From Nereocystis luetkeana (taxonomy: Eukaryota > Sar > Phaeophyceae > Laminariales > Laminariaceae), in NCBI GenBank assembly GCA_031213475.1, contig JARUPZ010000012.1, positions 6,105,878 through 6,169,877 of the forward strand: DNA of 64,000 nt, in the 5' to 3' direction. Positions 11,344 through 20,392 of this stretch are shown here, one piece after another. Within the stretch, counting starts at the first letter, position 1; each line of letters starts with the position of its first letter. The notes beneath the pieces were generated by a model. The model was not told the origin of the DNA and did not search any database. It worked only from the letters and a program-made list of their open reading frames with translations. The position numbers and the translations under genes were made by a program.

Positions 11344-11450
11344 CTTGCTTGGTCGGTGAAGACCCTATGTGCCCCATCCCGGTATTGTAGGGATACGAGG
11401 GTCTATGGTGATACGACTACGGCCATGTCTGACATGTGCACACATCCCCC
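11344..11450 (+). repeat. SINE-C 3' fragment
   Basis: TTGGTCGGTGAAGACCC, CATCCCGGTATTGTAGGGAT, ACGACTACGGCCATG, then CACACAT and a C run. It lies 45 bp after the LINE terminus, in the same orientation. Confidence 0.75.
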
Positions 11451-11785
11451 CCCCCGCGCTCCCTCCTCCCACCCCCGCCGAAACACACCGCCTCTTTATT
11501 TATTTTTCTTACCCTTTTCGGCGGCAAAATACGCTGCTCCTGGCCTTCGCGTGAGACAACAGATCCCGCCTTCTAACCTCCTCCCTCCTAAGTTTGTCGC
11601 TATTGCAGCCGCCGCACTGAAAGGGGTCTTCATCAGGAGGAGTCATCGGACTAGCGCATTGGAGGAACGGGGGTGGGGGTGGGAGTGGGGGTAGGGGTGG
11701 AGGTGGAGGTGGCCGTAGATATGTAGGTTTGGGTGGGGGGTGACGTAACAGTAGCTGCGGGGATGGTGGGGAGATGGTTGGAAGG
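11451..11785. other. No gene recognised; C-rich then G-rich low complexity
   Basis: C-rich at the left, (GGGGTGGGAGT)-like G-rich at 11668-11720. Minus-strand Pro/His-rich frames reflect this composition. Confidence 0.5.
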
Positions 11786-12040
11786 GAGGGGGCGGTGTAC
11801 TCATGCCACGTATGGCCGTACGTAGTCGTGTGATCATAAACCCTTACATCCCTACAACACCCGGAACGGAACGCGTCGGGTTTTTCGCCGACCAGAGGCA
11901 GACATCGCTTGCACAAATCGCGAAAGCGCCGTGAGTTGTAGGGCGAGTCGCGTGCATGGGCGACCTGCACCTTATCAAAAACAGCTTGTGAGGCGGACTT
12001 TCTTGCACATGGATGACAGCGTCGAAATAATTGAGCGTGG
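11786..12040 (-). repeat. SINE-C copy
   Basis: Family blocks on the minus strand: GTCCGCCTCACAAGCTG, CATGCACGCGACTCGCCC, GCGCTTTCGCGATTTG, GACGCGTTCCG, CGTACGGCCATACG, GAGTACACC. More diverged than the copies near 33.5 and 40 kb. Confidence 0.75.
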
Positions 12041-12290
12041 GGGTGGGGGTGGGTTGGGTGGGTGTGGGCATGTGGAGAAGGGATGTGGGGGTGAGAGTTG
12101 CGGCGGAGGTAGGTCAAGGCCGATGCGTCGGCGGAACAGACCAGGGGGTAGGCGAGGGGGTGTTGGTGGGGACGGAGGGGTAGGGGTGAGGGTGGGGGTG
12201 GCGGTAGAGGCAGGGTTAGGAGTCGGGATTGGGGTGGGGCAGTGGTGATGGAGGTGGGGGTGGAGATGGGGGTGTCGGCGGGAGTGATGG
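12041..12290 (+). repeat. G-rich low-complexity tract
   Basis: Imperfect GGGGGTGGG / GTGGAGGTGG units. Frames on both strands are Gly- or Pro-rich by composition only. Confidence 0.7.
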
Positions 12291-12334
12291 CAAGCGCAGG
12301 CTATCTCTATTTTACAAGACAATATTGTTTTTTT

Positions 12335-13000
12335 CTAGTGTTGGGAGGCTGGATAGTTTCTCCCCGTCGTGTGTCGTGGCTGTAGTAGCCGAGCCACGTG
12401 TGTGTGCCTGGGCCTGCATGCAGCACAGCAGCTGTATTTCGCCGTTTTTGGTGGTGTGCAAAAACTATTAAAAAACGGAACATTAAAAGCACGAGTATGC
12501 ATGTGTAAGTATTGAATAGTTCTGTGATAGAGTAACTGTAGGTAGACAGTTGCACTTTGCAAGGCATTTTCAGCAAGTAAATTGGCAGTAGTTTCAGAGC
12601 AGTTACACAATTTACAGTACGTCCCAAAAGCATCGCATGAACACTTTCCTACGTACTTTCGTAGTTCATGTTTTTCTTTAAGTTTGATGGTTCCTGAATC
12701 TTGCCGAAGCCGAGAATCGCAATCAGTGGAAGTGTGTTTCACCTTCGAGGTTTGCCTCGTGACGATTCGGGAGCCTTCGTGTGGCCCAACAAGCGGCTGT
12801 GTCTCCCCGGAGTCCCGCCTCGAAATCGCGAAATCGTGTCCGCCATCTGCATTGATTCGAGTGATTTTCGACGCGGTGAGGGTTAAGCGTTTGGTATTTT
12901 CAGCCAAAGCACACTCAAACCCTGGACATATCATCAGTTCCCACAGTTCACCATATAGATCTTTCGAGGCAGATGGATATGTTTCCGATTTTTGTACTAT
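12335..13000 (-). CDS. Candidate coding exon, unknown protein with a Cys-rich segment
   Basis: The minus strand is open from 13000 to 12335. Read from about 12997 it gives a mixed, globular-looking sequence, without the low complexity seen elsewhere. It includes LYGELWELICPGFECALAE, then a Lys/His-rich stretch ending KHELRKYVGKCSCDAFG, and a cluster with spacing C-x-C-x(6)-C-x(2)-C-x-C that might bind zinc. The part after roughly 12560 looks less convincing and may be intron or UTR. No ATG opens the frame, so it would be an internal exon. A possible upstream exon lies at 13507-13574. I do not recognise the family. Confidence 0.35.
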   Translation of the reverse strand: MVQKSETYPSASKDLYGELWELMICPGFECALAENTKRLTLTASKITRINADGGHDFAISRRDSGETQPLVGPHEGSRIVTRQTSKVKHTSTDCDSRLRQDSGTIKLKEKHELRKYVGKCSCDAFGTYCKLCNCSETTANLLAENALQSATVYLQLLYHRTIQYLHMHTRAFNVPFFNSFCTPPKTAKYSCCAACRPRHTHVARLLQPRHTTGRNYPASQH

Positions 13001-13159
13001 TTACGTTAGCTCAAGCTACCGGGTGGGGCCGTTACAATCTGCATGATCTACTCGTAGCACATATCAGGTACATGTTTTCCTTGGTTGGGCCTGTACTACA
13101 ATGCGGACTCTGCACAGCCTCCCACAACAGCAGATGCGTGAGAAACCAAATAATCTACA

Positions 13160-13232
13160 GTAGATAGATGTATATATAGATAGATAGATAGATAGATGAA
13201 TAAATAGATAGATAGATATATAGACAGATAGA
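13160..13232 (+). repeat. GATA microsatellite
   Basis: (GATA)n interrupted by ATAGATGAATAAATAG. The minus-strand Tyr/Leu/Ile-Ser repeat frame is an artefact. Confidence 0.95.
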
Positions 13233-13506
13233 TCATGATCTGTCTGATCTGTCCGAGACGCGAAACATTTCTGGCGGATGGCCCTTCCAAACCCAGGAAC
13301 TACACCCCAACATACACAACGATCGGTTTCGTTTGCAGAACCTACGCAATTCCGTCACCGCTCACGACGAGGTTCGCCAAAAATCAACCCCGCGAACAAA
13401 ATGACGCTGTGCGTGGATTGTTTGGGATGCTGTTCATTGTGCCGCGAGCATCGCACCATCGCGGTGCCACCGTCTATATGGCAGAATAATTATTCTCACC
13501 AAAAAC

Positions 13507-13574
13507 GAACCCGTTCCGCGGAGCAGGGCGTCTTCTTTCTCCAGCAGCGATCGCCTTTCAGCCTCGAAGTTCCC
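13507..13574 (-). CDS. Possible small exon upstream of the 12.3-13.0 kb frame
   Basis: On the minus strand an acceptor-like TCGCCAG is followed by a frame reading GNFEAERRSLLEKEDALL, an amphipathic, heptad-like segment. It ends at a donor-like TTG|GTGAGA. The exon would end in phase 0. I could not find an in-phase acceptor for the 12.3-13.0 kb frame, so the link is unproven. Confidence 0.25.
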
Positions 13575-13854
13575 CTGGCGATTTCGATAGGAAGATAACA
13601 AATATTAACAGCACGTTATGGTGTCGAGGAAGTTCGCCATCCTTCATTGGTGAAACAAATAATCGTAACTTTTCTTCATCTTTCTGGGGATGTTTATGAG
13701 TTGGTCGAGGTTGAGGCGCGTGTGCTTCATACTTACTGTCGGACGGCAACCATATTCATGACCATTGTCAGTACAGTACTGAGCACTTTTTTGCCAGAGA
13801 GCGTCGACACACTTGACACGAACGCAAAGTCTCGGGTGTCGACTGAACCAAGTA

Positions 13855-13980
13855 ATGCCCCTCCGCCACCCCCCCGCTCCCCTCCCCTCCTCTCCCCTCT
13901 TCTCCCCTCCCCCTGTTGAAGTGTGTGCGTCCTCAATATTCCAACCCTGCCCCCCCCCCCCCCCCCCCCCCCCCCGCTCG
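13855..13980 (+). repeat. C-rich tract with a ~28-nt C run
   Basis: (CCCCTCC)-type sequence at 13858-13915, a short copy of TGAAGYRYGCGYCCTC either side, and a pure C run at about 13950-13975. GCTGAAG-GCGCCTCCTCA-TATT appears at 13915 and again at 13984, so the C run sits between two copies of a 30-bp repeat. Confidence 0.8.
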
Positions 13981-14039
13981 CCCTGCTGAAGCACGCGCCT
14001 CCTCACTATTTTAACAACTTCCCCACCCCCCTTCGCCCC

Positions 14040-14275
14040 GTGATTAACTCATTGAAGCTGCCATCCATATGCAAGTCCGCCCCACAAGCGGTTCTTAGCA
14101 GGTCGCCCTTTATGCGACTCGCCGGACATCTCACGGTGCTTCGCGCTCGGTGCAAGCAATGTCTGCCTGGTCGGTGAAAACTCGACATGCTCCGTATTGT
14201 GGGGATGCGAGGGTCTATGGTAATACGACTACGGCCATGCATGAGATCGAGTACATCTCTCCTAGATTACACCCC
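14040..14275 (+). repeat. SINE-C copy
   Basis: Plus-strand copy running from CATTGAAGCTGCCATCC through CAAGTCCGCC, CTTTATGCGACTCGCCGG, GTGCAAGCAATGTCTGCC, GTCGGTGAAAACTCGACATG, ACGACTACGGCCATGCATGA to GAGTACATCTCTCCTAGA and a short C tract. Confidence 0.85.
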
Positions 14276-14429
14276 CAATTCATCCCGTGAATACTACCAT
14301 GGTATCTAATTTACGGTGTATGAAACAGAAGGAGAGCGAGAGATATCACTTTTTCCGAAGGATATCTAACGTGAGAAACTCTGCGTGGGTTCGTCGTATT
14401 GAACCGTTCTTTCTACCAGTCGACATCTA

Positions 14430-14534
14430 TTACGGGGGACCATAGTTAATAGGACCAAGTATTGTTAGTAAAAATGGTTAAATATGCAGGTTTTTATGTG
14501 TAACATAGGTCCTGTTAACTATGGCCCCCCGTAA
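14430..14534 (-). mobile_element. MITE-1 copy 2
   Basis: 105 bp, TA on both sides (14428-14429 and 14535-14536). Terminal TTACGGGGGACCATAG is inverted at the right end. The interior matches copy 1 in reverse. A TACCATGGTA variant motif lies 130 bp upstream at 14295-14304. Confidence 0.9.
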
Positions 14535-15440
14535 TAGCACAACCAGCGTCAGTGCCGATTCTTCAATCTTGGAGCGATACAAGATATGTGGCCACAAAAC
14601 TACGATACAGAGATACTGCATCGTTATATATATACTACATGACGCAGAGTAAACAGTGCTCCATACGCACCTCACCCGAATCCCGATTTTACCATAAAAG
14701 TAAACAATATACGCTGCCAGCCGCTGAGTAATTTTCAATGGCTACCACTAATAGTATACGTACGGTATATCACACGGGTGATAGTATATCACACCCCCCT
14801 CGGACGATTTTCAATGCAGATTGTCTCGACAACTGGGACACCATTTTCGTTGCGTTTGTGCGCCCGCCTCAAGACATGTTTTTCGGAGAAAACCGGCTCT
14901 CAAATTAATCACAGGGGTTATATCGCGTGTTAAGGTCTTAGTCGTGTTACCAGGTGCACGATAAACATGGAGACATGCCACCAACAAAAATGTATCTACT
15001 CGTACTCGTTACACAAAATGGACCGCGAATATCGTTGCTCGTAATGTAATTGGGGATTTTTGTCAATGTAGTGAACATGCTTGAGGTATCGTTGCCGCTC
15101 GGCGTTTGCAACTTTCCCCGTTGCTGCCGGAGGGGGGTGTGCGTTATCTTGCGTGTTGTACACGGTAGTTACTCGTTGGCTAGGAAGTTTTACAGTTGGT
15201 TGCGTTTCCGGCATTTTTTTGTCTGCGGAGCTCTGATACGCCTTAGCATCTAATCTGACTGCCGCGTTTGTATCTCGAATTTTGTTGTTTGTAGGGGAAG
15301 ACTACTAATAATACTTATTTTTGCAAACAAAGCCAGTTATTATAGTTTGCGGGGATCTGCCTCTTGTGCATCCAACACCTGACTGTCGCGTTTGTAGCCT
15401 CGATTTCTATTTTAATCAGGTAAATATTACTGTAAAATAA
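14535..15440. other. No gene recognised
   Basis: Two related ~75-bp segments around 15240-15330 and 15360-15455 (GACTGYCGCGTTTGTA, CTCGATTT, AGTTATTATAGTTT) form a loose direct repeat. No exon is visible. Confidence 0.4.
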
Positions 15441-15449
15441 AGTCAGGTA

Positions 15450-15945
15450 TTATAGTTTAGTTGATTTTGCTCTCCACGCAACCAAGCACTGGCCGTGAAA
15501 GCTCATCCCGTCCCGAATTAACCCCGTCACGTGTTTTACGGAGAAGTTAGATACTACTACACAGATGGCGGAGACCGCCCCACCCTCTGCACAATGTGGG
15601 CGTAAAAACATATTTGCGGATACAAACATTGAACAATGTAGTACACCACTAGGGAAAATATCGAAATTATCGACACCTTGTGGGGTTCGCTGATATTGTC
15701 CAATATCTCCAGAGGGTTTTTTATGCCCACATTGTGCACGGGGGGGGGGGGGGATCCCGGCCACCTGTGCAATAATAGATGGGGAAAACGAGCCGAGCCA
15801 CGCTCGACTCGGAACCCCACCGCGTCCTTGAAGTAAACATGCCGTCTGGTGAGCTGTAAACACATCGATCAAACAAGCGGACAGGTCATCGATTACATCT
15901 TTCAGGGCAAGGTAGCTCATGATACCGGGTGGAAGCCGAAAAAAA
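15450..15945 (-). CDS. Candidate coding exon crossed by a MITE-3 insertion
   Basis: The minus strand is open from about 15940 to 15450. The first part reads LPPGIMSYLALKDVIDDL and LSACLIDVFTAHQTACLL, balanced sequence typical of a folded protein. The last ~35 codons (VSNFSVKHVTGLIRDGMSFH and onward) are also balanced. Between them lies the foldback element at 15558-15771, translated in the same frame without a stop. An ATG occurs at 15920. A second minus-strand frame lies just upstream (15992-16429), but no in-phase splice joins them. Family not recognised. Confidence 0.35.
15558..15771 (+). mobile_element. MITE-3 copy 1
   Basis: About 214 bp with long inverted ends: TACACAGATGGCGGAGACC at the left against TGCACAGGTGGCCGGGATC on the reverse of the right. 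A second inner inverted pair is TGCACAATGTGGGC / GCCCACATTGTGCA. The right arm holds a 14-nt G run. The second copy is at 27568-27790. No clear target duplication. Confidence 0.75.
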
Positions 15946-15991
15946 TCTTGAACGAGTTAGCACGTAAGTTTCCCGGGCTGATTCTGTCATT

Positions 15992-16429
15992 TCACATGCA
16001 GATCCCGCGCAATACCTCATAGCGGGATTGGTTAAGACCTAGATAAAGATAGAGATCGTGACTAGTGCAATGCTGTGAAACATACACACCGAGTGCGCAC
16101 GTAAAGTATACCTTGTCGAGTATGTGTTGGCAGGCTTGCACGTGGTCCTTCCCTACCAGAGCTGGGTCGTACGCCCACATGCGGTTCTGATTCCGCTCGA
16201 TGAACGGCTGCAGAAAAGCCCTCGGTCCCACAGGCGACGGCCAATAACGGTTGGGAGGTGTCTCGACGTCTTTTCCGCTTCCACCACCGCCGCCGCCGCC
16301 GTGAGCATCTTTCGAGGTCCTGAAGGACAAGAATGAAACCAATCGGTTCCATCGGAGGTGCGTGTGATTTTCCGGGGGGCGGGGGAAGAGAGGGGAGAGG
16401 GCAGAAGAAGGAGCAGGGGGGGGCGTCAA
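15992..16429 (-). CDS. Candidate coding exon, unknown protein
   Basis: On the minus strand a pyrimidine-rich TTCATTCTTGTCCTTCAG at about 16340-16323 is a good acceptor. The frame after it has a short poly-Gly run, then NRYWPSPVGPRAFLQPFIER and QNRMWAYDPALVGKDHVQAC, ending near LDK with a donor-like AAG|GTATAC at 16112-16111. It may also run on to the GAG|GTATTG donor near 16005. Codon use is unlike the surrounding repeats. Family not recognised. It may belong with the frame at 15450-15945. Confidence 0.35.
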   Translation of the reverse strand: MTPPPAPSSALSPLFPRPPENHTHLRWNRLVSFLSFRTSKDAHGGGGGGGSGKDVETPPNRYWPSPVGPRAFLQPFIERNQNRMWAYDPALVGKDHVQACQHILDKVYFTCALGVYVSQHCTSHDLYLYLGLNQSRYEVLRGICM

Positions 16430-16870
16430 TCAAGGCCAGACCGGTTGAAGGGAGTCGTTTCGGTGTCTCTTGCTACGGCCGTGGGCATACTTCGGGGTTT
16501 TGAAGGATAGGAAGGCATTTGTTCATGCGCTGTGTGTGTCCGTTTTGTCCGGGAGGGAGAGGAAGAAGGAGCGGGGGGGCAGAAGAGTCATAACAATACG
16601 AAGAAGGAAACTTTGTCGAAATGAAAGGGCAGGGCAGGTGAGACGAAAGTCTTGATAATAACGTAAATGTTCGGTTGAAAATCGAAGAACCGGAGAGGAA
16701 AGACGAGAGGGGTTTGGTCCGGATGAAAATTGGTCAGTGAAATAAATGACGGTTACAGCACCGGTCAGCCAGTACGTACTAAGCACCGATCAGCCAGTAC
16801 GTACTGTAGTAGGAGCTACACCGCCTATTCGGAGACCCCCACACTGATGTTTCATTGATCAAGTACCACT
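16430..16870. other. No gene recognised
   Basis: Purine-rich stretch at 16553-16640 and the sequence AGCACCGATCAGCCAGTACGT in two near-identical tandem copies at 16758-16805 (CCGGTCAGCCAGTACGTACT, CCGATCAGCCAGTACGTACT). Confidence 0.4.
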
Positions 16871-16872
16871 GA

Positions 16873-17133
16873 GGTGACAGCGTCAATGAATTTATTTATT
16901 TTCTGGTGTGGCCACTTCCAGAGCCAGCAGCGAGTTTACCACAGCATGCAACTGCCTCGTAGGCGCCTGACCATACACACACTACGTGATACGATCATCC
17001 TCCTGGTGCGGAGTTAAGGCTCTTCATCCTGCACAAAAAACACCTAACTCGACCGCCAGCCGTGGTGACCCCCCCAAGAAAAAGTGAGAGGCATGTTTAA
17101 CAGCGTCGTCGCCAACCGACACCAACCCAACCT
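16873..17133 (-). repeat. SINE-C copy, 5' half
   Basis: The plus strand has GACAGCGTCAATGAATT, GGTGTGGCCACTTCCAGAG, CACTACGTGATACGATCAT, GTGCGGAGTTAAGG, CTAACTCGACCGCCAGC and ends CCGACACCAACCCAACC. This matches the left part of SINE-C (minus orientation). The 3' half and poly(C) tail are missing. Confidence 0.75.
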
Positions 17134-17164
17134 GTGCATACATTCTAGGTATAAAATTTAGGGG

Positions 17165-17525
17165 GGAGATGAACTGCATCTCACTAAGAACCGCTTGTGA
17201 GGCGGACTTGCATATGGATAACAGCTCCAAGGAGTTAACATGCTTCCCGGTGTAGCCACTTCCAGAGACAGCAATGGGAGTACTATGTAACTGCCTCTTG
17301 AGTGCCTTGCCATAAACACTACCTGGTACGTGATACGATCATTCCCTTTGTACAGAGTAAAGGTTCTCCACCCCGCATAAATGATCTAACTCGACCACCA
17401 GCTGTGACCGACCGTCAAAAATAATACCTGGTAGAAAAGAAAAGATGGCACCCTGGTTGCCTAGCTCAAGTAGTGAGCGGTATGCTTTACAGTGTCGTTG
17501 CCAACCAACGCCAACCCAACCTATC
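17165..17525 (-). repeat. SINE-C copy, lacks the poly(C) end
   Basis: A second adjacent copy with the same 5' end (plus-strand CCAACGCCAACCCAACC at 17509-17525). It carries two TACCTGGTA motifs, at 17330-17338 and 17425-17433. The sister sequence AACACTACGTGATACGATC at 33853 and 16981 lacks the first of these, so that one is a small insertion at a TA. Confidence 0.85.
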
Positions 17526-17539
17526 TATAATATATAGGG

Positions 17540-17635
17540 GGGGGTACTCATTCGCTGCTTGCCTTAGTCATTCGACCATTGACCACGCACCCCTTTCGAG
17601 ACGGAGCACCGTTTCTATTCCTAGATAGAGACACC
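17540..17635 (-). repeat. LINE 3'-terminal fragment
   Basis: The minus strand reads GGAACGGTGCTCCGTCTCGA, GGGTGCGTGGTCAATGG, CTAAGGCAAGCAGCGAATGA, GTACCCCCCC. This is the same terminal ~90 bp and C tail as the LINE at 10.7-11.3 kb. Confidence 0.8.
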
Positions 17636-17639
17636 TCCA

Positions 17640-18405
17640 AGACTTGGGTGCTCGATACGATTTCCCCACATATTAGATATAAATTGACGCTTTTTGAAAT
17701 TTTTGTTCCCTTCATGTTAGGGGTAGGGGTAGGCTAGGGCTGTGTTTATGTTGTGCTTGTCGTATACAATACGATAGCATCGCAATTCAATGTCTCCTCT
17801 CCTCCCTACCTTACACTGTAGTATATCTGTCTCGCAGGGTAGCAGCCACAGAGCTTGTCTCTCTCTTAGGGTGAAGAATCGTCACGGACACTACTGGGTA
17901 TGCTGGGTGTCGACGGGTAAAAATATCTCCAAATCGAATGACAGGTGAAAACGGCTTTATTCTCGGATTTAGCCAGGTAAAAACGGCTTTTTCGGCGGAA
18001 TTGGTCCAAATGTATTCATTCACTCTGACAAACAAAAACATAATCCTCCCTGAATATCCTCGACTACCTGAATACACCAGTACTCAGTACGGGGCCTAGC
18101 TGAAGCGGGAGAATAAAAATAATCTCCACACTACACGAATGTAACCGCAGAATTCCATTCACGTGCATTCTACATTACTTTAACTATACTCGTAGGTAAA
18201 AACCCGTTAGACAAAACGCGTAGCAAACGAAAGGAACGTGGTATTAATAGTTATCAAACCTCAGAGTCAAAAGCATTCAATCCGGACCGTAGGCGCCCCC
18301 TGGCGTTTCATATTCTCTCCAGTCCTGGTCATTCTGCGGTCTACTGAGATTGTTTGTCATCTTGAAACACCAAACTCCTCAACGCAGCAAAAATCGGCCA
18401 GAAGC
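17640..18405. other. No gene recognised
   Basis: AT-richer sequence with short frames only. Confidence 0.4.
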
Positions 18406-18410
18406 ACAAT

Positions 18411-19730
18411 TCAAAGACAAACATAAGGAAATAATTCACCCAGAATCACAGGCAACCACATTTCATTAAAAACCACCCCAATACTCCAAAAACTACTGCT
18501 GTTGCCTCCGCTGCGGCTGCCTCTCCTTTCGGTCTCATGGCGTTCGCCACAACTCGGCTCAGCCAGCTGATCCTCCTGGGCGAAATCAGATGTCGCCTCT
18601 GCTGCGGTCATAAAGTCCTTGCTCGTGGCGTCTCGGTCCCTTCTCTTTCACCCTTTCTCTCTCGGGGCAGCGCATCCTGTTGCTCCCGTGCGCCGATCCC
18701 AAACCGAAGATAGATGCAGATTCCTCCCCCAGCCCCCATCCTCACTCTCTCTCTCTCGTTTCTTCCCTCGAGGGCAACGTCACCCCCATCAACCACCTGC
18801 GGGCGTGGTGCTTCAGCAGTGTAGGCAAATGGACATGACGAAACACTTTCAGCGTCGCTCCCGCAGTCTCCTGTAGGCCAAACTCCCTCTCTCTTGCTCC
18901 TCTGTACATCCTCATCCTCTGGGCCCGGGATTCACGAGCCCAGCTCTCGGGCAGAAGGCTCCGAATGCTGTGGCTGGGGTGACTCCTACGGCGGCGACGG
19001 TGACGATGACGGCGGCGGCGGTGGCGGCGGTGGTGGTATCGAATGCGGTGGCAGCGGCGGTGACGATGACAGCGGCGGTGGCGGCGATGGTGACGGCGGC
19101 CGCGGTGGCAGCGGCTGTGGTGGCGGGGGCGGCGGCAGCGGCGGTGATGACGGTGGTCGCGGCAGCAGCAGTGGGGAGTATCTCCTCTCTCTCTTCTCTC
19201 TCCTCTTCTTCCCCCTCGTTTTCTCTTTCCATGCTCCCCTCCTCTTTCTTTTCGTTTGCTCTTCCCTCGCTCTCGTTCCAAACCACTTGCTCCTCCAGGT
19301 TCCTTATGACCTCCGCTCGAACCTCATGCTCCTCGTGGAGAAGTCGAAGCCTCTATTTCATCATCAGCACTCGCCATGACAAAAAATCGAGCCAAGTCGA
19401 GCCTTTCCTTCATCGTCGGCACTCTCCATGACAAAAATTGAGTCAAGCCGGGTTCCGCCGCATATGACATTCGCAGGGCTTTCTCGGCGATTCCCCAAGC
19501 TTCTGTGTCGCTATCCGCAGCTTGATCAACTTAGTCTATTGTAACATGTACTCGACACTTTCATTCTCCACGAAGAACCCTCCCTTCTAGGATTCCTCTC
19601 TGGGATGGCCGTGACCGCGCTCATCAATGGAAGATAACCGTCTTTGACTAGCGTGTTGATTGGTCTCTTAAGGTATAGACGCAGCTGGCAAGGGAAAGCG
19701 TGGTCGACTCCAGACAGAAACACGGAACTC
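18411..19730 (-). pseudogene. Degraded minus-strand coding region
   Basis: Several minus-strand stretches look coding but fall in different frames. At 19723-19526 there is a balanced sequence (YLKRPINTLVKDGYLPLMSA). At about 19505-19325 the frame includes EAWGIAEKALRMSYAAEPGL and FVMASADDEIEASTS, and hits a stop. From about 19340 another frame gives a highly charged coiled coil (LLHEEHEVRAEVIRNLEEQV, then Glu/Arg repeats). It then enters a 200-bp GC-rich (GGC/GAC)n tract (18970-19170) read as Ala/Thr/Val-rich. The switch near 19330 looks like a frameshift. At 18611-18411 another acidic frame (AAEATSDFAQEDQLAEPSCG) occurs. Family unknown; it could be a retroelement gag-like remnant or a broken host gene. 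Confidence 0.35.
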
Positions 19731-19800
19731 TCTTTTTTTGTATTATTCCCGAGCTACACAATGAGTAACATCAGGAGGCTCGCACATCATCCCGACATCC

Positions 19801-19944
19801 CAATATCTCACAACCAGAATCCCTATCCATTATGGAACTTCTCAATCTACGGTGGGTCTTATGTGTCAATCCCAATATCTCACAACCAGAATCCCTATCC
19901 ATTATGGAACTTCTCAATCTACGGTGGGTCTTATGTGTCATGTT
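19801..19944 (+). repeat. Exact 72-bp tandem duplication
   Basis: CAATATCTCACAACCAGAAT starts at 19801 and again at 19873, and I see no difference across the whole 72-bp unit. 72 is divisible by three, so the open frame is kept on both strands. Perfect identity means a very recent event (or an assembly artefact). Confidence 0.95.
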
Positions 19945-20018
19945 CCTGACTACAACCAACAGTAACTAAACTTACATTTTTTTTGTATGGTTGACGTTGG
20001 AAATGTTATGCGTTATTA

Positions 20019-20160
20019 TTGGGCGGTTGATAACACACAGTGTGTACGGGCGTTTGACTGCACACTATTCATAGGCAGTTGACAACACATATTAACAGGC
20101 GCTTGATAGCGCACTATAGTTTTTTAGTATTCATGGGCGGTTGACAGCAGACAACACACC
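20019..20160 (+). repeat. Short degenerate tandem repeat (GGCGGTTGAYARCACAC)
   Basis: Four imperfect units: GGGCGGTTGATAACACAC, GGGCGTTTGACTGCACAC, AGGCAGTTGACAACACAT, AGGCGCTTGATAGCGCAC, and a fifth GGGCGGTTGACAGCAGAC. They are 30-40 bp apart, each followed by TATT-like sequence. Confidence 0.75.
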
Positions 20161-20223
20161 CCATATGCATTGAGCCTTTACATACACCTGGTAATTGTTT
20201 TGCTCACATACGTACATGCATGC

Positions 20224-20392
20224 AGTACATACATACATACATACACACATACACATATACATACATACACACATACATACATACATACATACATACATAC
20301 ATACATACATACATACATACATACATACATACATACATACATACATACGTACATACATACATACATACATACATACATACATCATACATAGA
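20224..20392 (+). repeat. ATAC microsatellite
   Basis: About 40 ATAC units with rare CACAC interruptions. The Tyr/Ile/His and Met/Tyr/Val/Cys frames on both strands come from it. Confidence 0.98.

Noticed and set aside
18742-19379. His/Arg, Gly/Asp and Ala/Val-rich ORFs on both strands
   Set aside because: All six frames of the GGC/GAC-rich tract stay open. Only the flanking coiled-coil part was kept as possible coding.
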